A DNA stretch of 64,000 nucleotides, from positions 930,001 through 994,000 of the forward strand of contig QPFY01000005.1 of the NCBI GenBank assembly GCA_003665825.1, in the 5' to 3' direction. Origin of the DNA: Microbotryum silenes-acaulis (Eukaryota; Basidiomycota; Microbotryomycetes; Microbotryales; Microbotryaceae). Position 1 is the first letter of the stretch, and each line of letters begins with the position of its first letter. The notes under the pieces are model-generated. The model saw only the letters and a list, made by a program, of their open reading frames with translations. It was not told where the DNA came from and did not search any database. This document shows, one piece after another, positions 31,469 to 43,272 of the stretch. A program made the translations under genes and the position numbers.

Positions 31469-33531
31469 GGTCGTGTCGTCGAGCGTTGCAGAGGGAACGT
31501 GAAGTACAACAGGCTGGTGACAGTCGGTCAATGCACCCGGAGTGCCAGAACTATCAGTGATCGGCTGCTACACCTAGCTACACCGCTCCGCCGCCGTGGC
31601 CGCCCCTTTGTTCCAGAGTAATTTCACCGAAGGGGGGATGGCCGCGGGGCCCAAGACACCCTGAGGGCCAAGAGCCCACCTTATAGACTGTTCCAAAGTG
31701 TTCCAAAGCGCGCGAAGCGTGGCGCGAGCGCGAGGCCCTGTGCCTGTGAAGGCGACGAATGCGAATGATCCAGATCGCGCCCTTAATTACTACCGCGCCG
31801 CTCGCCGGCTACAGTTACTGGCCTGTCGATGGTACCTGGGTAAGGTAACTCCGAAATAGCTCCCTTCCCGCTTCATGGGGATTCTTCTTTTTTCAACGTT
31901 TTGTGCTGCGATGAATTGGAACCTCCGGTTCGGTCTTGAGCATATTCGGAGCAGGGAGCAGCAACTTCACCGGGGGTCATTGCACGAGGTGCATGGACCG
32001 TGCGTGCGGTGCATGCGCAGCTCTCGCAATCGCCGACATCATCAGGCCTTCAAGAAGTAGCTACCACCGAGTTTGGTGAATCTAGGCTAGTGTAAGCAAT
32101 TACCGCCTACTCCCGCCCTTGGACACGCGTGATTTGCGCATCCGCTTTGGGAAGCTCTGCGCAGCTGGCGGGCTGGCAGGCCCGGGTCGCGCGCCTGCGC
32201 GTGCACCATCTCACAGCGCACGGGTCCCCCCCCAGCTCCCCAGGCTCCCAGGCTCCCGACGCTCCAGGCCCCTCGCGCGTGTTTAGCCCGCCAGGCGCGA
32301 TCGGGAGGAAGTACTAATTTCGAGTCCCCTGCGGTTGACTGCACCGTCGCGGCCGGCAAAACTTTCGACAAAAGGGACTTCAGCCTCCTTTCACCGCAGA
32401 TCATTCGTCTTTCACTTGCCGATTTGAAAGAGCCTGATCACATCGACCCACCGAGTGCTTACTTTGCATACTTTGACAGTCGTGTTCCTGTTCGTGGGTA
32501 GATGAGCCGGAAGGACCGTCCAAAACCTACTCAACAGAGCCGGGAGGCAGAAAACTGGTTTCACGCCGAGGCCACACCATAAGTCTCACCTTTTAATGGA
32601 CTTCGGCAGGGCCTGTTTAACAGCCGGTCTGTGCGTGCCTAGTGAGCGTAGCGTGAGAAGCATGGAATGACACTGCGCCGAGGACGCGGCCCCAATGTCT
32701 CAGTTTCACTGGAGCGTGTCTCACTTTGTCGGGATCCGAAGCCTACGAGACCCAGCTCGGCCATGGCCAAGACGTGACCGCGGGTGAGTGATTGTTGTAG
32801 ATTAGTTGCTTTCCCAAATGGCCGAAAGAAAGAATTGTCGCAATCTCAGGACCTAGACCGGTCTGATGGGCTACTTACTGCTTCAGGCACATGTTGGCTT
32901 GTGCCGAGAAATGATAATGGAAGAGGCTTGCTCTACGGAATCCTAAAGGCGGGAAAAAGGTTGCGCAGGCTGCGGCGCCGAGAGCGCGGGAGGGGGCCGG
33001 GCAATGGGCATTGGGCGCTGGGCACCCGCAGGCGCATGGCAGGCCGGCACGAGCGTCATCTGCTCCGTCACGGTTGAGCTCTCCCCCCTTGTCACGCATT
33101 GCACTTTGTCTGCGTGCTCAGTTACCGAGCCGTAGGACTGGCCGGCTGCTCACCTGATCATTCACGGCCACCCTGATCGTACACCAGCCTGGTGCGACGT
33201 CTCTTTCGGCAAGCAGCGATCTCTTCGAGGCCGACCATTACGTTCTGATCGCCCATTTGGAACCGACTCTTCGTCACCTCGACCTCCACCTCGACCTCGA
33301 TTGATTCGGCGTCTGCGGTCCTACCTTTTCTTGGACACGAGACAGCACTCGTCCTAGCGCCACTCTCTAGCCTTGCCTCTCTTCGTCGACTACAACGTGT
33401 GTAACTACCGTTCGTTTCACCCGTTTCATCCTACCACAAGATCTCGGCGAGCGGATCGCCAGTAAGCGGATCGAGCGGATCAAGAGGACCGTGCACATCT
33501 GCACAAGCTCGAGTAGGCGCAAGTAGGAGCC
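31469..33531. other. Long divergent intergenic region
   Basis: A 2.1-kb gap between the HtrL-family start and the fusion-gene start. The G/C content varies and short frames are scattered, but none has a recognisable domain or gene-like codon use. A pyrimidine-rich segment at about 33280-33430 looks like the 5' leader of the fusion gene. I see no repeat or RNA gene. Confidence 0.5.
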
Positions 33532-36500
33532 ATGTCGAAGGATTCTTCAGTAGTGTCCCCAAGGGCTTTGAGTCTGGCGGCCGTGTGTCTACAATCGACA
33601 GTGCTGGCCATCGTGTAAGCCCACGCTCTCGGATCGTTCCTGCCCAATGTGCTCGGCCGATGCGAGCGCTGGCTGACGACCCCGAGGGGACTTTGGATGT
33701 AACCTTTGCAGTCTTCATATCTCTCAAGCAAAAGCAAGTCCCGGTGAAAGGTCGTACAAAGCCTCGAGTGCCGTCCTCTTGACAGGTGAGTTGTACGCTC
33801 ATGCGGGCTCGACGATGAGCGAGGCTGGACGATCGCTCCGCGCCGACATTCGCCAGCCGGCGCATCTCCAAGTAATGCGAGGCGTTTCCGGCGTCAATCT
33901 CAGATGTTCCCTGTACTCGCACTGACATGCACCCCGTCCCATCCTATCTTGATGTTTAATTTTTCCAGAACTCGGAAAACTATTGCTCTCCTTGTTGCTG
34001 GCACTGCGGGACGTGTGGAAGGAGCGCGCGACATTGCTGGCGCCTAGACACGCCTTGCCTTCGCCCGAGCTCTATTCGTCGGGCTACGAGAATGGCAAGG
34101 ACAAGTACTCGCTACCACCGGATGCGGCGCCACCAGAGTCTCGTCGGCACACACTCCGGCGACGGAGCTCCGCCATCAGCCTCGACCTGCGAATAGAACA
34201 TAACGAAAAGGTGCGGCGCTTGTCTGGCAAGTCGGCCCTCGCGGCGTTTCAATGGCCTCGCACAATGCTTTCCCCCGTGCCGAATATGAAGGAGTCGCCA
34301 CTGCTGTGTGGTAGTCCCGAGATTGTGAAGAGGCTCAACGACCCGACTTTGTGGACGCGGCGCCGTCGCCTGGGTCTGCGAGCGATGCTCTGGGAGGACA
34401 TCTTTGGTTCCGACTGGTGGAAGATGGGGATTCCCGCAGTGCTCTTTGCGGTGCAGAACAATCTGATGTGAGTCGACAAGATCCTCTCTATTTCGTTCTA
34501 TCTAGACCTATGCAAGGTGTCCTCGAGCTCAACGTTTGTTCTTTGCAGCTACGTCGCCGCTCGTAACCTCTCCATTCCCGTCTTCCAGATCACGTTTCAG
34601 ATCAAGGTGAGGCGCCTAAGATACTGGAAGCGGAGAAAGGAAGCCGAACGAGTATCAGGACATGCTGACGCGTGCTCTTCCACTTTGGTCTGTACAGACT
34701 GTGATCACCGCTTTGTGCGCCGTAGTGATGCTTGGCCGCCGGCTGACGGCCTTGCAGTGGGTCACGTTGATCACACTCGGTGCTGGTGTCGCCTCGATGC
34801 AGCTCGGCGCGATCCATGCCAAGTCCGGCGGCGACCCCGGCCACTCACCCAACGTTTCCGCTGAGGAAGATATGAACCATCTGGCTGGGGTGGGTGCTGT
34901 GCTCGTTTCATGTTTTGCTTCGGCCATCGCCGCAACCTACTTCGAACTCGTCATCAAGAAGCCCGCTGTGGTTCCTCAGATCCGCGAGTACATGATGGTC
35001 GCACCGCCGGATCTCAAGCCAGCGAGTCTTTGGATTCGCAACATCCAGCTGTCATTATTCAGCACCTTGTTCGGCATTGCGGTCGTCCTTGTGCAAGCCA
35101 GCCCAGCCCATTTCGCCTTCCACGGAGGACTTTCGCTCGACTTCAAGGGCACGCTCGATCCCCTCGAGCATTGGTACGATCCGTTCTCACTGGCGGCCGA
35201 GGGGTTCTTTGAAGGTTTCAACTCCGTGACGTGGTTTGTCGTCGCGTTGCAGACCATTGGCGGATTACTTATTGGTAGGTCACCGACTCGCGAGATGCTT
35301 TTCGCGCACTGCGCCTGTTCACCAAGCTCATCCGTGGTGGCGTGTCTGACTCTTCTTCGTAGCCCTCGCGATCAAGTACGCCGACAACGTTGCGAAATCG
35401 TTCGCGCTCTCGGTCTCGATCGTGTTCACCTTCCTGCTCTCGGTGCTCATGTTTGATTTCCAAGTCACACCCTCGACCGCTATCGGTGCCCTCGCTGTGG
35501 TGGGATCAACGATGCTCTTCGAAGTCGACCAGAGCGCACTCAAAGCGGCGATCATGCTCGACGGTCATAAACGAGCTGGCCCGCTCCTCCGCAGATGGCA
35601 TTACGTCTTGTTGGTGGTGCTCGGGACCAGCTTCCTTGCGACGGTCACCCCACTCTCGCGTTTCTCCGTCACCACGGCGGCTTGGGACGCAATCAGCTCG
35701 CACGTCGACCTGTCCGCTTCATCAACGCAGCCGACAATCGCCATCGCCGACATGGCCCACATCAACGCGTATCTTGCGAGGGGCGCTGGTCCTGGCGAAG
35801 GGGAATGCGATTGGGACTTGTCGCCCTTGCGGCTGTCAACACGACAGGCATTCGGGCCCGCGACTGACAAGGGCCTTGCGGCTTCCAATGTTGTGAGTCA
35901 TTAAGGCCTTCAATGGAAAAGCGAACTTTGAAACTGACCTCGTTGAGTGTGACGTGCTACATAGAACTTTCCGTATTACGAGTTCGAGACTGGGCAATAT
36001 TCGCTCGACGACATTCTTGCCACACGCATGACTGACTATGCGCACAACGTCCCGATTCTCGCGTCACCCTCACCAGACTTCATTTTCCTTCCCCTCCTTT
36101 CGCTGTTCTACTCGAATCCGTGGAACTGCAAGTCAAAGTCTCTGCAAGAAGGAATCCGCCAGACGACAGAATACATTCGCGCGATCGTTCACAGCGTCGG
36201 CAACACCGCCTACCCTCGCATCATCTTGCCCATCGCGGGTGTTCGCTCGGACGTCGAGGACAAGCTCTTCACCCCAGAGCTGATGGAAGAGTTCAAGGAT
36301 AGTGTTGTCGTGGTCTCGATTGAATCGGCACCCAAGAGATACGCCGAGGGGCTCAAATATCTGATCGACGTCCCCTACCCGACCTGGTTCCATCTCTCGA
36401 CGACCCGCGCGGGCCGCAAGCCCGGGACCGACGACTACTTCCTGCTTCAGAACCGACCAAACTTCGTCTTTTACGCTGCAGCAGTGTCGCACCCCTGGGG

Positions 36501-37293
36501 CGCCCCCGCGTCCGACCCGTTTAACGGCTTTGCGCTTCGCCAAGTTCTGCAGCGTCAGTTCTCGAACTACGTCGCACTCCCTGCTGAGCAGCAGACATCG
36601 CGCGTCATCTTCGAAGACCTCAAAGTCGACCACGATGGCTCTCAGGACTTCGAGGGCTTCCATAGCTCGATGGCGTCTTCGGTGTTCTGCCCCATGCCCG
36701 CGGGTGACTCACCCACGCGCCGCGCATTGTACGAGGCCGCGCTGCTCGGCTGCATTCCCGTCATCTTCCGCGAGCGCTCGTACGGTCGCTTATTCCCCTC
36801 GTCCCCCGAGATCAACGATCTGTCGCGATGGACCGTCTACGTCGACGAGCACGAGATGATTGAAGGAGTCGGGCAGGGTCTGATTGAGCGCCTCGAAGCG
36901 ATTACCCCGTACGAGATCCAGCGTCTGCAACGCCACCTCGCGTCCATCGCGGCCGGTCTGCAATGGTCGGTCCTTGACGAAGACCAGTGGTACCCACCCG
37001 CGCGGGTCTCCCGTACCAACCCGGGCGTCTACAACCAGACGAGCTTTTACAACCATACCAAAAGCATCGAACAACACAGGAGAGCTTCCCCGGTCATCGA
37101 TGCCTTTTCTCTCCTCGTCAAAGAGCTGGAAGGAATCCGCGATGGCACATGGCGAGCCGGTATCGCCCGGGACTATCGCGTCGGCAAACATTCGAAGCAT
37201 TTCGGAAAGTCTGCAGCGCATCAGCAGCAGCAAACTCAAAAAATGCAGCAGGTCAAGCGCCAAAACACTCGTCGGCGAGCGGAGGAGCCTTGA
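33532..37293 (+). CDS. Fusion protein: nucleotide-sugar transporter + GT47 exostosin domain
   Basis: Seven exons (33532-33614, 33712-33785, 33969-34467, 34549-34606, 34698-35274, 35363-35892, 35965-37293) total 3,150 nt, one open frame of 1,049 aa. Residues about 10-485 are a UDP-sugar transporter of the SLC35A/PF04142 type: ALSLAAVCLQSTVLAIV, LLTELGKLLLSLLLALRD, VLFAVQNNLIYVAARNL, TALCAVVMLGRRLTALQW, ALAIKYADNVAKSFA. A long charged loop (about 65-190) interrupts it. An extra membrane segment (about 510-528, HYVLLVVLGTSFLATVTPL) follows, then a linker, then a GT47 exostosin domain (608-1049) with YYEFETGQYSLDD, PDFIFLPLLSLFYSNPWN and SSVFCPMPAGDSPTRRALYE. The joining intron (35893-35964) has GTGAGT and ATAG and is phase 0. 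With ten transporter helices plus one, the enzyme part would face the Golgi lumen. Two separate genes are unlikely: only about 120 bp lie between the domains, and GT47 homology begins upstream of the first Met. Confidence 0.85.
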
Positions 37294-38089
37294 TGGACGC
37301 CGTCGCCGGCCGCCGGCCTCGGACTCAGCCGAGGACCCGTTCCCACGTTTCATGGATCCAGTCGGTATACCATGTTGTAATTTTAACCTAGGAGGAAGCA
37401 GTTCGCATCATGTCACTAGAACTGTCGTTATTCACATGCAGTACCTGCTTCAGTACCTGGATTATTTCTGTCATGACTACAGACCCACTTGCAATTGTAC
37501 GGGTCCCGTCACTATCACCCTGGCCCAAACCGCAGATTCGCAGTAAAAAAGTTGGAAAGTCGTGCACTCTGTCTCACGACTCACGACTCACGAGAGCTCA
37601 CGCGCTCACGAGCCGCTCACGAGCGCCCCTGCCGGCCGCCGTGGGCACAGCGGCGCCTTTGTCCTGATCTGGACCCCAAGCTGCGGCGGTGTCGGGTTAC
37701 GCCCTGTCCGAAGCGGCGGCGCCAAAATGCGGTTTCCGCAAGGGCGGTGTCTCAAGTAGCGCTTCGAGCAATAGCGATCACACCTCCGACTCGACGCGAG
37801 CTCGGGCGACTCGTGCTTCGTAACTTCGCTCCCATCTTTGCATCACCGTAGCCTTCGACCGGTCTCCAGTCAAGACACCCATCGTCATTCTTTCGACGAT
37901 TGATCCAAGAGTGGTTATCTCTGCAGCGCCGATAGGCCCGTTCCTTATGTAAGTGAGCTCGCCGCCGAGCGATCATCCTACTTCAATTGGGTGTCCCTCG
38001 GCCGGAGGCTGGCGCTCAAGCCTAGCCCGGTAGCGGTACAGGAGAAGCTGACAGCCCTCATGATCGCTCGCTCCACCGTGACAGGCTAT
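37294..38089. other. Intergenic region
   Basis: A 796-bp spacer. Repeated ctcacgactcacgag-type sequence occurs near 37575-37620. No gene seen. The PLAC8 start could lie up to 100 bp further left than annotated (an in-frame ATG at 38060). Confidence 0.45.
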
Positions 38090-39135
38090 ATGTCCCCTTC
38101 GATGTATTCTCCGCACGAACTTTCGAAAAATCAGGCTGCGGAGCCAGCCAAACATAGTTATAGCGTACAAAACCAGCAGCTCGTGCGTATGAATGGCATC
38201 GCACTTCGCGAGTGAGCGGTGCTGGTCCGCGGTACTGAACGCTGCCGGTTGTTCTTCACGCCAAATGTAGCTACCTACTCCCCAAATGAGCGTAGGTGGC
38301 AATAGGAACAGCAGGTGAGCTCTCGGTAGCCCTGGTGAAAGTTCGGCGCCGTAGCAAATCTTCGGAAAAAGGGATCGGAGAGCGCCCGACGCCTAAGGGT
38401 CGCCGTTACTGTGCCTTGTACAGGTGAAGCAGCCCTCTAACAAAGTCAATACTGATACGTTTAGAATTTTGCGATTGGCTACACAGATTGGTCGAGATTG
38501 GACTCGATGGTTATCGTCATTGGAATAACGACATCTGTCGCTGCCACGAACGGCCTTGGTTGGCCTGTGCGGCGTATTGCTGTCCTTGCGTCATCTGGTC
38601 GTTGATTCACTCCAAGACGGAGCATCTTGTTGCCCACGGTACTCGTGCGTTCCCTCATGCGGAGTGGGAGCTGTCATGTCACGTGCCCCTAGCCCCGGAA
38701 CACTGACACAGCTTGCCCCCTATTGCTTTCGTACGCGCCCCGCCGGCCTCGCATCTTGACAGCTCATCCCAATCCACGAAAGGTGGGGTCATGGTGCTGC
38801 ATCATTGCATTCTCGCCTATTTGTGTGGCCCTCCCTGAAGTCTTGTTGGACTATGCGTCCCGCGCCGAAACCCGCAAGCGTTACGGCATTCGAGGGAACT
38901 GGGCCGAGGATTTTGCCATCGCGTTGTGCTTACCTTGTTGCTCAATTGTCCAGGTAAGTTTTTCGTTCGCATTGCGGCCATTTGCAGCCAGCTGTCTCAT
39001 CCCCTCACACTAAGTGTATGTAATGAATTGATGATCACCGCACAGGAATACCGCGAGATTGAAGACGAAGAGATCGCACTCGGAGTTGAACCGGCTCCCC
39101 GCCCCACTTGGCTGCGACCGCACAACGTCGATTGA
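38090..39135 (+). CDS. PLAC8-family cysteine-rich protein, copy A
   Basis: Four exons (38090-38211, 38487-38638, 38763-38953, 39046-39135) encode 184 aa. Core motifs: GLDGYRHWNNDICRCHERPW, CAAYCCPCVIWS (the PLAC8 CCxxxxCPC box), RKRYGIRGNWAEDFAIALCL, CCSIVQEYREIEDEE. Known family features: small membrane-associated proteins with two hydrophobic Cys-rich stretches; in plants and fungi linked to cadmium resistance, cell-size control and calcium or metal transport. The start is uncertain: in-frame ATGs occur at 38060, 38090 and 38102. Exons 2 and 3 have exactly the same lengths (152 and 191 nt) as the matching exons of copy B immediately downstream, so the two are tandem paralogues. Confidence 0.85.
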
Positions 39136-39846
39136 ATCATCACGCGTTTTGTTTCATTATTGTCTCGTGGCTTCCAATATGTATGTCGTTTTTTTGAGGG
39201 GGGTTGTAGGTCATGACAGTGATGGAGCAGCTTTGAATTCTAAGCTTTCAAGCTTCACTGAAGGGCCGTGGTGGCTATATAGTTGGCCTGTCGCCGGCTG
39301 ACCTCCGAGGTCACCGCAAACTTTGATGTTGTGCCGGACGCCGACTGGACCGCTCCAAAGGGTGTGTTACATTGCATTGCATTATACGGTATAGCGAGCC
39401 ACGGTGTTCGCAGTGGTTGATGCTTTTGTGCACATGAAGCCCACGGCAGAAGAACCTGCGGCTCCAGCGTCGGCACACGATCGATCGAGCTGAGCGAATC
39501 GGCTCGACTGGGTCCGAGCGGAGCCGGGCTGAGACGTGCAGCCTTCTGGCACCGCCATCATCCTCGAAGACGACTCGGTAACGTTGCATTCTGTCCCCGT
39601 CTCACGCCCCCTCTGAAATCTATCAAGGTAGAACGATCCTTTTGACCAAAGGTGAGTGAGGTTACTCGCGGTTACTCGGAGCAGTCGTGCAGTCCCCCGA
39701 CCGTACCCGTGCATTCCAAGATGACTCGATCCAGCGCTCGATCGGCCACGCTGACCTGAACCGCACGTCGTGAATGTGTCCTCTACAGATCGCCGTCCTC
39801 GTCCCCGTCCCCGTCCCCGTCCCCGTCCCCGCACCAACCTGTACCG
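39136..39846. promoter_or_regulatory. Spacer between the PLAC8 paralogues
   Basis: A 711-bp spacer between tandem genes. It includes a GTCCCC hexamer array just before the ATG of copy B. No additional gene seen. Confidence 0.5.
39801..39830. repeat. Hexanucleotide repeat (GTCCCC)5
   Basis: Five perfect copies lie in the leader 17 bp upstream of the ATG of PLAC8 copy B. Its position suggests an effect on promoter or leader length if copy number varies. Confidence 0.85.
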
Positions 39847-40882
39847 ATGACGATTGACTCTGCTCCCGCCAAGGGCGAGTTGCTAGTCAACTTGGACGAT
39901 GGGTCGGCCCTGAGTCCCCCTTCGTACGAAGCGTCCGAGTTGGGAGATCGCGCGGCGACGATCATGGCCGAGCAACTCGTATGTGCTTGCATCTGACGGC
40001 GGCTGCAGAACACAAATAAACTGAATAGAGTTAGCCTATTCGAACCACAGCAACCCATGAATAAGATGACCATCGCAGGAGCTCGTAACAGCAAGTGAGT
40101 CGTCGAAGGACGGCCACGTCGCGACTCGCCCTCTTGCCCCCTATCCATTCGGGTTGGGCTTGCTTCACCAGAGTCGCCCGCACTTCAGAGCTGCACTTCA
40201 ATTGCGCCTCTTGCGGTTTTGCTGAAGTGGTTCCGCGCCCCACTGCAGATCCGTTCCTATCGGTCTTGATGGTCGACGAGCTTGGAGTCATGGTCTGTGC
40301 GCGTGCCATGAACGACCCGGCCTGTCGCTCGCGGCGTTCTGCTGCCCATGCTCTCTCTGGGCGACGAACCATTCGAAGATTAATCACCTCGCCGAGACGG
40401 GTATGCGTGAGTTACCTTCTCTCAATATGGCCTTGATGGTTCTTTCTTGCCAGTGCACTGTCGCTAATCGTCCCATTCCTCGGATCTTCGCTTCAAGCCG
40501 ATCCCTCGCCCGAGCGCGTCGGCCTTTGGTGTGCGCTCTACGCCATCTCACCGAACTTCCTCGGCATCGGTCAAGTCTTGATGCAAACCGTTTCGCGCTT
40601 CCAAACGCGCGAGCGTTACGGCGTCCGCGGCAACGTCGTTGAGGACACCCTTATCGGCGCGTTCCTGCCCTGCTGCTCTCTCGTTCAGGTTCGTTTCTCT
40701 GCCATCTACACCTTTCACCCATGTGAGCTCTCCGACTGAAGGATCTTCATACTCCATAACAGGAATATCGAGAACTCGAAGCCGAGGAAGCTGCCTTGAC
40801 GCAGACTTCTGCCGCTCCCGAGACCCACTTCCAAGACGAAGAGGGATCCATCGCTTCGGGTTCCACTGAACCCCTCATCTGA
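39847..40882 (+). CDS. PLAC8-family cysteine-rich protein, copy B
   Basis: Five exons (39847-39978, 40051-40094, 40249-40400, 40498-40688, 40763-40882) encode 212 aa. An acidic N-terminus (MTIDSAPAKGELLVNLDDG) precedes the core IGLDGRRAWSHGLCACHERP, AAFCCPCSLWATNHSKINHL, RERYGVRGNVVEDTLIGAFL and CCSLVQEYRELEAEE. The C-terminal tail is acidic. Compared with copy A it has one more 5' intron and a longer N-terminus, but shares the central intron positions, phases and exon lengths. In the same family position, copy A has HWNNDICRCHERP where copy B has AWSHGLCACHERP, so the two have diverged considerably while keeping the Cys framework. Confidence 0.88.
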
Positions 40883-41226
40883 TCGTCGATCTGATCCGAA
40901 TTCGTGTCTCGACATCGTGTACCACTCCATTGAACCCTCCTTTGTTATTGTTTGTTCATATTTGTTCCCGTTCCTCCCCCGTTGGCTCTAGCTTGTCATT
41001 TGTATTACATCGTCGCTCGTTCGTACCTTCGGTTTCAGATGAGATTTCCTTCCGCATCGAAGGTGAGAATTGAGAGCTGCACCGTGCCAATTTCAATGAG
41101 GCGCACACTTCCCGAAGCTGGCTTCTGATGAAAAGGTCATCTCGAGCACACATGTTTACATAACCAATGAACATTACACAACATCTTTAAGATTCAAATG
41201 TTCCGTTCGCGTCAAGGCAATGGTAT
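40883..41226. other. Convergent 3' region, PLAC8 B / GWT1
   Basis: A 344-bp spacer between convergent stop codons, AT-richer than its surroundings. Nothing else recognised. Confidence 0.5.
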
Positions 41227-43272
41227 TTAGATCCTCAACTTCTTCCCTTTGAGTGCCCACGCGGCGCCTACCACGAGGGCGCAATACCCGATCAAGATGA
41301 GCATCGCGATCGTGGTGCCAGTGTACATGCTCTCGATCGAGACGTTGACGAGCCCGGTCAACAAGTTGGCCTTGAGAAGATTGGATAACAAAGTCACGGA
41401 TCAGAACCAGGTTGGCATCTGGAAACGGCGCCTAAAGGCACTCACGACAAGGAAGACGAGCAGGCCGTTCTTGTTTATGGCTTCAAAAATGCGAGGCGCT
41501 GAGCTGGATCGCGTCGTCGGCGATTTGGAAGCCCAGAGATGGACGCAGAGGTAGAGGAACAAGAAGGCCGTGTTGAAAGCCGCAACCCAGAGGACATAAG
41601 GGAGGTTGGCCTGTATGCCCATCCAATGCGACGTTCACTCAGCTCTCAGCCGCATGTGGCCCCTGGACTAGGACGTACCAGCCTTCTTGAAACCTCGATC
41701 CCCGACCAGCTCACAAGCACAAACAACGTCGACCAGATGATGGCATAGCTGCCCAACACGCTTGCCAACTTGTCCGGTTTCGAGCGCCAGACCTTCTCCT
41801 TCTTCTCCACCAGCTTGCGTTGGACCTCCTCCGATGCCTGCGAGTCCGCGGTCGTGGTCATGACGTGGTAGAAGTACGGGTCCGGGGGTAGGACATATAG
41901 CCCTGTACCTAGCCCCAGAAGATAAATCGCCAGGTAGCCTGTGGGAACCTGTTTGGGTGAGCGAAGGGCACGTGCAAGAAGTGGTATACACGAAGCACTT
42001 TACCTGGCAAGCTGACGAGCCCTTCCTTGTTCTGGGACACGAGGGACACTCTTGCAGCCCTCAAAACCCAGCTCGTCAAGCTTGTTCGGCTTAGGATGAG
42101 TTGATGCACTACATCGAAAAAATGCGCCGACGCGTCAAGTCAGCTTCAGGACCCCGAAATCACAGGGTTCCGGACGAGAGGGTGTTGCGCACCAGCGGTA
42201 ACGAGGAGGGCCATCAAGGTGAATCCGATCTTGGGTACTAGTCTCTCGAGACCGGCTCCAAACACGGGCAATATTGCCATAGTAAAGAAAAAGTTCCAAT
42301 GCACGCCGTATTCGGTGACGTGTTCCTATTCAGAAGACAAAAGTTGAGATCAGCACAGATGACATTGCTGGTTTTCTCAAAAATGACAAGATAGCGTACC
42401 GGATAATCCACGCCTTTGACCATGACGACTCTGACCATGCCCAAGGCCAACAATCCGGCACTGTGCTGGATCGACTTGAGAATCTCGTGCAGGACGCTCG
42501 ACTTTGTTTGTTTTTGCCGCAGGATGGGCAAGGCCGAGATGAGGCCAAGCGAAAAGACGAACGAGCCGACTCCCAGATCCATCTTTTCGTAGGTAAAGTA
42601 CCGGTTAGACTTTGGCCGGAAAACATTCCAAAAGAAAGGTAATGGACTGAGAGAATTTGAACTCACTATCGAGGTGCCATACGTCTCGGCCTTGGCAAAG
42701 GACCTTGGGAAAATAGGAAAGTCGACCGCAAGGATACAGATGACGGTCATGAGCATCATGTGGGCTCGGTATACCGTCACGAACGGTCGATTAAAGACTT
42801 GGAACGAGGGGAGATGGGTCGACGAATGAGCGCCGGGTGTCGGCGTCGATCGCTTGGACGTCATCGGCGATAGGGGTGGGGAGAGCGGTGTTGGCGGCAG
42901 CACGTTCGAGCAGACTACGATGCAGAGCACGAGGAGCGCATTGAGGAGGAACGCATGGGCCGCTGCCAAGGTAAGAGCAAGCAGCAGAGGCACGACGAGT
43001 ACGAGGAATTCGTAAAAAGGGGCCTTGAGGGATGATGCGGTGCGGGAGGAGAAGCGCACCGAGACGATCGTCCACAGCGCGTAGGTGGTCTGCAAGGTCC
43101 GTGCGCGCGAGTGTTCAGCGATGCAATACCGGACTTTTTACCGCGTATCGCGGGTAGATGTGTGAGGCATGCTACTCACAATAGCAGTGGCACATACGGT
43201 GTTGATTGTTAGGATGGATCCTCCGGCCGAACCCGACACGAACTGCTCCTTGGCGTGCTTGTAGCCGCTCAT
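41227..43272 (-). CDS. GWT1: GPI inositol-deacylase-stage acyltransferase GWT1 (PIG-W)
   Basis: Eight exons (43272-43180, 43089-42667, 42582-42400, 42322-42193, 42108-42004, 41938-41679, 41610-41446, 41370-41227) give 500 aa, normal for GWT1. The start [20 protein letters not shown] matches the family's MSDYKxxKExFVSxxxGSS. Other signatures: [74 protein letters not shown] and [17 protein letters not shown]. It is a multi-pass ER protein that acylates the inositol of GlcN-PI in GPI-anchor synthesis, and so is needed for GPI-anchored wall proteins; it is the known target of the gepinacin/manogepix class. It starts 391 bp from the complex I gene on the opposite strand. Confidence 0.96.

Noticed and set aside
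33431..33928. 165-aa minus-strand frame
   Set aside because: It overlaps the first two exons of the fusion gene, whose splicing and transporter homology are clear; no domain on the minus strand.
35893..36027. Transporter and exostosin as two separate genes, with the second starting at the Met at 36028
   Set aside because: GT47-like sequence starts upstream of that Met, consensus splice ends join the parts in phase, and about 120 bp leaves no room for a terminator and promoter. Kept as an explicit alternative in the finding.
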